A stretch of DNA of 64,000 bases from Annona cherimola (Eukaryota; Streptophyta; Magnoliopsida; Magnoliales; Annonaceae). Below, piece after piece: positions 56,834 through 64,000 of this stretch. The notes beneath the pieces were generated by a model. It made no database searches. It was not told the origin of the DNA and was given only the letters and a program-made list of their open reading frames with translations. The DNA lies in the NCBI GenBank assembly GCA_030490835.1, contig CM059972.1:50008563-50072562 (forward strand), read 5' to 3'. The position numbers were made by a program, and so were the translations under genes. The stretch's first letter is position 1; each line of letters begins with the position of its first letter.

Positions 56834-58257
56834 TGTTAGTCCCGAGTTTATGGCAATTACCCAAGAGGAGAGGGGTGAATTGGGTATTTCGAAATTCTTT
56901 TCTTAAGTAGCAAGTTTTTCCTTTTTTTAAATTAATCCCCTCAATGAAATAAACAGAAAGATGGAGAGAAATAAAGCAGTAAAACACAAACAATCAAGTC
57001 ACTCCAAGAGATAAAGATTTATAGCGGTTCGAGCAACCTCTCCTCTCCATTCTTCTATGCACGGACCCGTTGTGGCTTGGGTTCCACTATTATATTTCAA
57101 TACAACTAGAGCAACAACTCTCTTCTAGATTCCGTCTCTAGGGGACTTGTACAAATTCAGCACAAGTAGGTGACGAGTCTCCCTCCAGTCACATACTACT
57201 TTGCCTTCACTTGGTTTGGATTTCCAATATCAAACCAAGTGGAAAAAATAAATAATCAATAAAAGAAAGATCTACACTTTACAAATTCAAGTAGGTAGTT
57301 TCCAGCACTTAGAAGAACTTGTAGAGGCAGTAGTAAAAATAGCAATGCAGTTTTCAGCAGATTTAAAGCACAGTTCTTCTTTAATCTTCTTGTAGACCAA
57401 CTTAAATGCAAGAGAGAGTGGAAGGTGAGCTCAATCAATGTTTTTCTAACCACATTCTTGTTTCCTTGATGCTCCTTAAATAATATGAAGTAAATTTGAA
57501 CATTTGGTGGTAGGTGGCGCGCATTAAATGCGTCAACATTCTAATTTTTCCGACCGTTGTGAACCACGTCACATTTGGAGTCGACTTGTCCAAGTCGCAT
57601 GGTGGAGTCGACTTCGGGTGCGACTTCGGTCTTCTCTTTCCACTTCTAAGTTCCAACTTCAGGTTGACTTGGTCTCGGACTTGACCCAAGTCGCAGGTGG
57701 AGTCGACTTCGGATGCGACTTCACCAGCCATTTGATTATCTTGGAACTTTGAGGCCTTGCAAGTGATCTTAATGTTGTGTATTTCCTTTTTTTCTCTTGT
57801 TCTTTATTAAGTGTCCTTGATATGCATTGTTTTGCTTAAGAAATAAGCAATATACTCTTCTCTTGAGAAGTTATTCCTTGGGACCTTGATTCATGATGAT
57901 TGTTCTTTTTGATTTTGTTGTCCAAACTTCAATATAATGTTTCTGGATCATTAAGGGGCGTCCACATGCTTGAGTCACATGCTTGGGTCGACTTGGATTT
58001 TGACTTTACCCAAGTCGCATGCTCGGGTCAACTTGAGATGCGACTTCACTTAAGTCGCAGGCTGGAGTCGACTTAGAAAGCGACTTGACTCTGAGATCTC
58101 GAAGTCTTCAGCAATGCCATACCTAAGTCGCATCTGGAGTCGACTTGGGTTTGTGACTTCACCTAAGTCGCAAACGGAGTCGACTTAGATTGCGACTTCA
58201 CCTGTCTCCAAATCCCATTTTCAGCTCTATTGAATTTAATGCATTTGAAGTCGATTT
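56834..58257 (-). repeat. Copia-family LTR E, minus, cut by element D
   Basis: Starts TGTTAGTCCCGAGTTTATGG, the family 3' end complemented, with palindromic arrays at about 57,575-57,725 and 57,970-58,255. It stops inside an array unit (catttgaagtcgatttt), where D's LTR starts. The missing part of E and any partner LTR would lie beyond D, outside the window. The 5 bp before it are cgtac. Confidence 0.85.
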
Positions 58258-58962
58258 TGTTGGAAACAAGTGTTGAAATCAAAGGAAAATAACCAAAGTA
58301 TATGTTTTGATGATTAACAACTCAATTTGAGTAAGTTTTGGCTACTAATAAGTTTGTAAAATATTTTAAGGTTATAAAAATGAAAAATATGAAGCATAAC
58401 AGGTCAAGTCGATTTCCAAGTCGATTCAGCCATCGACTTAGGCCAAGTCGATTCCCAAGTTGACTCCAGCATAGACTTCAAAGGCCAATTATTGTCTAGC
58501 GCTGAAATTGGGGAGCAAGAGCTGCCGAAGTCGCACATGAAGTCGACTTCGCATGCGACTTGGGTGAAGTCGCAGACCAAGTCGACTCCAGCATCAACTT
58601 CAACCTGCCAGCACTAAATTTGAAAAGTGGAGTCGAAGACCAAGTTGACTTGACTTACGACTTGAGTGAAGTTGAAGACCAAGTCAACCCAAATATTTGA
58701 CTTGGATCAAATGAAGATGAATCAAGACCAAAATAAGCAAAGCTACATGAATTCATAAATTTGGATCAAGAAGTATCATTTGGACACAAGATTCAAGAAT
58801 TCAAGAAGTCAAGACACGGAGCTTAAAGTTTTCAAGCTAGGATGATCATACTGAGTTCCAGGTGATATAAATAAGTGGAAGAACATTTAATATGAAGAAA
58901 ATCAAGCGACCAAAGTCATCTTAAATGAATTCAAGTTCATCTAGCAAATAAAGGAAGTGAAG

Positions 58963-60585
58963 CGACGAGCTGCGTATATGTCAATTAAAATGCTCGCTAT
59001 TTACGCAAATATACGTGCCGTGCCAAGTAATAAAGAGTGAGTAGAGTATCGTTCCCATGAGGAATTGTTAACCAGAATTATTAATTAGTTAGACTGCTTT
59101 CGATGGGTGGAAAATTCTGAGTTTTTATGGTTCAACTAAACTAACGACTGCAATGAGAAATCAGAGTAGAGATGTGAGACTACTGAATACTTTGAACGGG
59201 TTTTATGATTAGGGATGGCAGATGGATAGATCGGAATCCTTGAATCTAAACTATATTGCTCTGGTTCTTTTTCAGTGGATTGCATATGGATTTACTAGCC
59301 CAAGTTCATATATCTTTATACATGTTTTCCAACAGTATATAAAGCTAATTACACCCTATTTAAGTGTTATGTTCCTATGCCATTAAATAAAGTGGAATCG
59401 ATAAGTGCATAACTTGTATAATGACTACAAAGGGTTTAACGGTATATTCCTATCCGTTAAACAACTCTCCTTACACAAAGGTCAAAACCTATGCCTTGCA
59501 CATGGATCTGGCAAAGATCTTCCTCTTCCAAGGATAAATCAAGCAATTAAATCATCTTACAATGTATCTAATCTTGTAAAAAGCATTAAACCCACACATG
59601 CAAAGGTAAATCATACACAATCACATATAAGCTTAAATATTCATTGCTGAATATTCTAAGAACTAAGAAACAATATAGTTTAGAATTCAGTTCACCCTAA
59701 TTATCCATCTAATGGAGGTTTAGCTCAAAGACATGATCTTAACATCCAATACATCCATATAGAAAGTATCCATAAAGATAGAGAAAGAAAATTAGAAAGA
59801 ATAAGAGAAAACTGTTTCCGGCGATTTCCACCAACGGGGCTTGGATCCTCTCTTCAATCTGTGCTTTAATCTTGATTTCCACTTTCTTCTGCACTTTGGT
59901 TCGTTCTCAGGCTCTCTCTCTTCCTCTCCTTTTTTGCGCGCGTGAACCCCTAGGAACTATATATAGAGTCCTATTTACGCAGCTTACGCACTGGAATATT
60001 CGCGTATGGATGCGTATTGGCGCCTAGGCGCCAACTCTCTGTGTGTTGAGCAGTTTGGACACATTATGGAAACCCTAGGAATTTTTGCACTGGCGCCTAA
60101 GCGCCAACTCTCTCGACTGTCCCTGCCTGGAGCTTCTCCTTAACTTTTGTAGCCAACTCCCTGGATGCAATTTCTGAACTGTGGCTTCAATAACATCTGC
60201 ACTCGAGTTGCATGTAGATGAGGTGGCGCCTAGGCGCCAACTCTCTGGAAGCCATGCTGTGAGCGGTGTGTGCTGTCAACGGCCAAGGTACGTAGAGTGG
60301 AGCCGGGGGGCCAATGGATGGCGCCTAGGCGCCAACTCTCTGCCTCTGGATGTCTCAGCTTGCATTCAACTCGTCCGTTTTGCCTTCATGTGTCCCGTCC
60401 TTCCTACAAAAGATGGAAAAACTAAATAAATAAACTAAAAATATCCTAAATAATGCTAAAATTTCCTAAAAACTAATTAATTCTCCTAAAATGCAAAGCG
60501 GATAAAAATTAAGTTAAATGAGTGCAAACTAAGCCTAATCTCTCAAACTAACGCACAAATTAAGTCTGAAATGAGTCATGATAAA
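58963..60585 (-). mobile_element. Unclassified 1.6-kb insertion in element D's LTR
   Basis: It interrupts an array unit: ggaagtgaag before it and gtcgcaccg after it would otherwise be contiguous, as in A and B. It has no coding frame of note. Read on the minus strand it has a TATA-like tctatatatagttcc near 59,955 and ends with gggaacgatactctactcac wording that resembles LTR 3' regions of Ty3/gypsy Tat/Ogre elements, so it may be a solo LTR. No clean TG...CA tips or TSD could be fixed. It contains four GGCGCCTAGGCGCC copies. Confidence 0.6.
60019..60333. repeat. Four spaced copies of a 14-bp palindrome GGCGCCTAGGCGCC
   Basis: Exact copies at 60019-60032, 60225-60238 and 60320-60333; GGCGCCTAAGCGCC (one change) at 60092-60105. 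Each is followed by aactctct, giving a repeat of about 22-24 bp at spacings of 73, 133 and 95 bp with unrelated DNA between. Confidence 0.95.
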
Positions 60586-60922
60586 GTCGCACCGACATCG
60601 ACTCCAGCAGCGATTTGGGTCAAGTCCAAGTCCAAGTTAACCTGAAGAAGAGACTTGAAAATTGCAGAAAAACCGAAGTCGCACCGAAGTCGACTCCAGC
60701 AGCGACTTAGGTCAAGTCCAAGTCCAAGTCGACCTGAGAAGGAACTTGAGGAGACTACTGAAAAATGAAGCCGCACCCGAAGTCGACTCCGTTATGCGAC
60801 TTAGGTGAAGTCGAACCCGAGGTCGACTCTACCTGCGACTTGGGTTGCAACGGTCGGAAAATTTTCGAACGTTGGCTCATTAAATGCGCGCCACCTACTT
60901 CCAAATGTTTGAATACCCTCGT

Positions 60923-60935
60923 TATTTATAAAAGG
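60923..60935 (+). promoter_or_regulatory. TATA box of element D LTR
   Basis: TATTTATAAAAGG, about 75 bp after the last array unit and after the conserved aaatgcgcgccacctac block. Transcription would start about 30 bp further on. Confidence 0.6.
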
Positions 60936-61569
60936 CATTTAAGACAGACGTGGAGGGTAGCTGAAACTTCATTGATTGAGCACAACTTCCATATCTAAGA
61001 GCATTAAGTGCTCAAGACAACATCTAGAAGAAGAACTTTGCATTCAAACCATCAAGAGTTGCTTGCTGAATTATTCAGTCTTCCTCACAAGTTCTTCTCC
61101 ACGCCAAATCTGACTCTACACATCAGTAACGTGTAGAAACTTTCTTTATTCCTTTTTCTTATTGTATTAAACTTGATTTAGTTTCAGCAACTAAGATTAA
61201 GTGTAAGCAAAGTAGTATGTGATTAGAGTGGAACTCGTCACCTACTTGTGTTGTGAGTTGTTTACGCCCCCTAGAGCTGGAATCTAGAAGAGAGCAGAGG
61301 CTCTAGTTGTATTCGTGAAATATATAGTGGAACCCAAGTCACAAGAGGTGTGAGCTTGGAAGAGTGGAGTAGGGAAGGTTGCCCGAACCACTATAAAATC
61401 TTGTCCATTGATTTATATTTCTGCTTTCATTATCTTATTGCTTTCTATTTATTTCATTAAAGGGGGCTGAACTAAATCGGGGAATATTCTATGTTTAGGT
61501 AAAAAAAATTTAAATACCCAATTCACCCTTCCCCTCTTGGGTAATTCCTATAAACTCGGGACCAACAAG

Positions 61570-61581
61570 TGGTATCAGAGA
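61570..61581 (+). other. Element D primer-binding site
   Basis: TGGTATCAGAGA; 11 of 12 bases match the initiator-Met tRNA complement, and it is two bases after the LTR. Confidence 0.9.
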
Positions 61582-61617
61582 AGGTCTTTGAGTTTTATCA
61601 AAGAGATCTTTTATATA

Positions 61618-63462
61618 ATGGCAAACCAATCTACTTCTGTTCCCGCATTTGCCGAAGGCCAATCCTTTACCAGGCCACCATTGTTTGATGGGAACAATTT
61701 TAGCTATCAGAAGCTACATATGAAACAACTCATCATGGCTACAGATATGGACTCTTGGATTGCGATCCAAGACGGTGTGACCTTTCCAATTGATGAAAGA
61801 GCTTCCAAATGGACCGATGAGGAAGTGAAAATTGTTAAGAGCAACGCTAAGGCCATGAATTCATTATTTTGTGCTCTTACTGCCTCTGAATATGATAGAA
61901 TATCCTCTTGTTTGACTGCCAAAGAAATATGGGATACATTAATATCTATCTATGAAGGAACCTCTCAGGTCCAAGGGACAAGAAGAAACATTTTGATTGG
62001 AGAATTAGAAAGTTTCAAAATGTTGGACACTAAGAATATTTCTGAAATGTTTGCTATATTTTCAAAAATTACTAATGCTTTAAAAGGTCTTGGAAAAGCT
62101 ATCTTAGAATTTGAACAGGTTATAAAGATTCTAAGAGCCCTACCGAAATCATGGACTCCAAAGATCACTGGAATAGAAGAAGCCAATGACCTAAATACAT
62201 TGAAGCTAGAAGACCTCATTAGCTCATTAATGTCACATGAGCTAATTAAGAAAAGAAATGAAGATCACCAAAAAGGAAAGAGAGCAATTGTATTAAAAGC
62301 CACACAAGATTCGGACGTCTCCACCTCATCCTTACAAAACGACGATGAGGAGATTGCCTTACTTACAAGACGATTCAGAAAGTTTGTAAGGAAAGGAAGG
62401 AATTTCAAAAGTTTTAAAGAAAGAAATTCTGAGGAGAAGGCAACGAAATATTTTCGGTGCGGCGGTATGGGACATATGCAAGCCCAATGCCCAACGCCCG
62501 AGGAAACCAAAGCAAAGGAGCGTCAAGAAAAGAAGGAAAGATATGAAAGACGAAAATTCCAAAAGCCTAAGGGAAGAGGAATGTACGTGAATGAAGAAAC
62601 TTCATCGACAAGTAGCTCCTCAAATGATGATCTTGAAGCAGCAAATTGCGCAAGAATATGCTGCATGACACAAATTGAGCAAGAAGAAACTTTGCTGTGT
62701 TTAAACACAACAGAAGTTTTGGAAGAACAAACCGCCTCAACAAAATGTAGAAGTAATGAAGAGGTAACTTCCAAACTTGATTATTCTCAATCTATTCATT
62801 CTTCTATACAGGAGTGTCTCAAATGTGCTGAATTAGAGGAATTATAACAAGCATATGATTCATTATATGAGGAAATAAAAAAACTAGGAAACAAATTATC
62901 TTTGAAAAAACAACAATGTAATTCCATTATTATTGTAAATGGAAAACTAGCAGAAAGAACAACAAAACATAAAGAAGAAAATGAATTGCTATTGAAAGAA
63001 GTAGAGAAACTAAAAAAGGAGAATGAATCATTAAATGAATCATTAACTAAGTTCTCTAATCCAGGAGAGAGTGTGAAAATGTTTCAGAACATGACCTCTC
63101 AAAATAATAGAAAAGGTCTTGGATACTCCACATTTGAGCAAGGAGAAAGTAGCAAATCAAATGTGCCAAAACTTGGGAAAAATCAAGCTAGAGCTGCACC
63201 CATTTACAAACCAAAAGGGAAACAAGTCGTTTGGACTAGAAGGCCAACCTTTGAACCACAACATACTTGGAGATCTACTCTTAGATTACCAATGGCCTGT
63301 AACTTTTGCAACAAGATGGGTCACAAAATTTATCAATGCAACTTTAAGAAACTATATGAGCATGGTGCAAAATTAGTTTGGATTCCAAGAAACACCAGAT
63401 TTGGGCTTTCAAAAATGGAACAACGAAGATTAACCAGTTTACTAACCCAAATGGACCCATAA
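61618..63462 (+). pseudogene. Element D Gag, nearly intact
   Basis: ATG at 61618; the open frame upstream (from 61,537) is leader and LTR. Order: STSVPAFAEGQSFTRPPLFD, capsid region with MATDMDSWIAIQDGVTFP, LFCALTASEYDRISSC, EGTSQVQGTRR (no stop here, unlike A and B), zinc knuckle with the first Cys changed ([14 protein letters not shown]), Ser-rich linker, a nonsense TAA at 62845-62847 (CAA in B), coiled coil, second knuckle CNFCNKMGHKIYQC. A one-base loss near 63,432 (attaacc against attaaacc in B) shifts the last codons, so the natural tail WVPKR is out of frame. Confidence 0.88.
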
Positions 63463-63504
63463 AATGGGTACCAAAGAGATAAGCTCTATTTGCTCATTTT
63501 TCAG
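62764..63504 (+). other. Predicted 741-bp intron inside element D gag-pol
   Basis: Donor GAAGAG|GTAACT at 62763/62764 and acceptor TTTTTCAG|GTATGT at 63504/63505, the same sites as in B. It is one base shorter than in B because of the Gag frameshift. Splicing would join SNEE to VCFKAKA in frame. Confidence 0.7.
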
Positions 63505-64000
63505 GTATGTTTCAAGGCAAAGGCAAACAACATTTGGTTCATGGATAGTGGTTGCTCAAGGCATATAATTAGAGAAAGAAATTTATTTCATTAACTTAAG
63601 CCTTGCAACGATGGAACTGTTGCTTTTGGAAATAACGAGAAAGGTAAAATCAAAGGTAATGGAAACATTTATAGTATTTCAAATGCATGCATGGAGGATG
63701 TATTGTTTGTTGAAGGACTCAAGCATAATCTAATGAGTATTAGCCAATTATGTGACAAAGGGTACAAGGTTGTGTTTGAATCATCTATATGCAATGTATT
63801 TGATGGAGAACATATCATGTTTAGTGGAAAAAGACATGGAAATATATATTTGGTTTCACTTGATGAGCTAGATGGTCAATGCCTAATGGCCATTGACAAT
63901 GATCCATGAGTTTGGCATAAGAGGCTTGGACATATAAACATGTCAAACATTAAGACCTTGTGGAAAAAGAGTTTAGTAGAAGGATTGCCAAAATTGAAAT
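63505..64000 (+). pseudogene. Element D protease / pre-integrase start (broken, runs off the window)
   Basis: [20 protein letters not shown] keeps the protease DSG, then a TAA after RNLFH, then [19 protein letters not shown], and TGA at 63907-63909 in place of the first Trp of WVW, followed by [12 protein letters not shown]. Window ends in the pre-integrase zinc region. Confidence 0.87.

Larger units (their letters stand above)
58258..61567 (+). repeat. Element D 5' LTR with an insertion
   Basis: 58258-58962 plus 60586-61567 give about 1,687 bp, the family length. Array units lie at 58,395-58,690 and 60,585-60,845, then the TATA box, then U5 ending ctcgggaccaaca. Confidence 0.9.
58258..64000 (+). 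mobile_element. Copia element D, plus, runs off the window
   Basis: Opens TGTTGGAAACAAG after atttt (probable TSD). It has a 5' LTR 58258-61567 enlarged by a 1.6-kb insertion, then PBS, gag and the start of protease/pre-integrase. It is the same family as A, B, E and H, and closest to B: the intron segment is present and the Trp-to-stop change in pol is shared. Confidence 0.92.

Noticed and set aside
63400..63470. Gag and protease in the same frame, separated by one TAA (stop readthrough)
   Set aside because: This holds only in D because of a one-base loss. In B, Gag runs to WVPKR and its stop, and protease is in the +1 frame.

Overview
The window is nuclear DNA of a flowering plant. It holds one host gene, a serine carboxypeptidase-like (SCPL) gene split by GT-AG introns, in AT-rich DNA filled with transposable elements: Ty1/copia and Ty3/gypsy LTR retrotransposons with initiator-Met-tRNA primer sites, an L1-type LINE relic, hAT-type elements and foldback MITEs. 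Nothing bacterial, organellar or viral is visible. The species cannot be told from the sequence.

Region 1 (1-3318) has a foldback repeat and, on the minus strand, a decayed LINE (ORF1 zinc knuckle, ORF2 endonuclease). Region 2 (3319-24413) has the last eight coding exons of the SCPL gene on the plus strand. They are open, in phase, and contain the Ser, Asp and His of the catalytic triad. The first exons, with the signal peptide and oxyanion region, were not found and probably lie upstream of the window. One intron is 12.4 kb and another 4.6 kb; they carry old LTRs, a decayed Transposase_28-like ORF, hAT elements and at least six foldback MITEs with a common core.

Region 3 (27351-64000) is a nest of LTR retrotransposons, resolved here by target-site duplications (TSDs). 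Copia element A (27351-42213, minus, TSD cacca) carries a 5.6-kb gypsy-type solo LTR (G, TSD gactt) in its 3' LTR and a copia solo LTR (H, TSD actgg) in its reverse transcriptase. Next is gypsy element F (LTR from 42400, plus), whose 5' LTR is split by copia element B (43261-51949, minus, TSD ataat). F's shortened internal region ends where copia LTR E (minus) begins. E is cut by copia element D (58258 to beyond the end, plus), whose 5' LTR carries another 1.6-kb insertion.

The copia copies are one SIRE/Maximus-like family. Three points stand out. (1) Gag in B and D contains a 741-742 bp GT-AG segment encoding a coiled coil, a second zinc knuckle and, in B, the Gag stop. Copy A lacks exactly this segment and fuses Gag to protease in frame, as if reverse-transcribed from spliced RNA. 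(2) The gypsy-type LTRs (G and F) carry a long series of short perfect hairpins whose stems change in a compensating way from unit to unit. (3) The copia LTRs carry palindromic AAGTCGACTT/AAGTCGCA...TGCGACTT arrays upstream of the TATA box, and three later insertions landed in such arrays.
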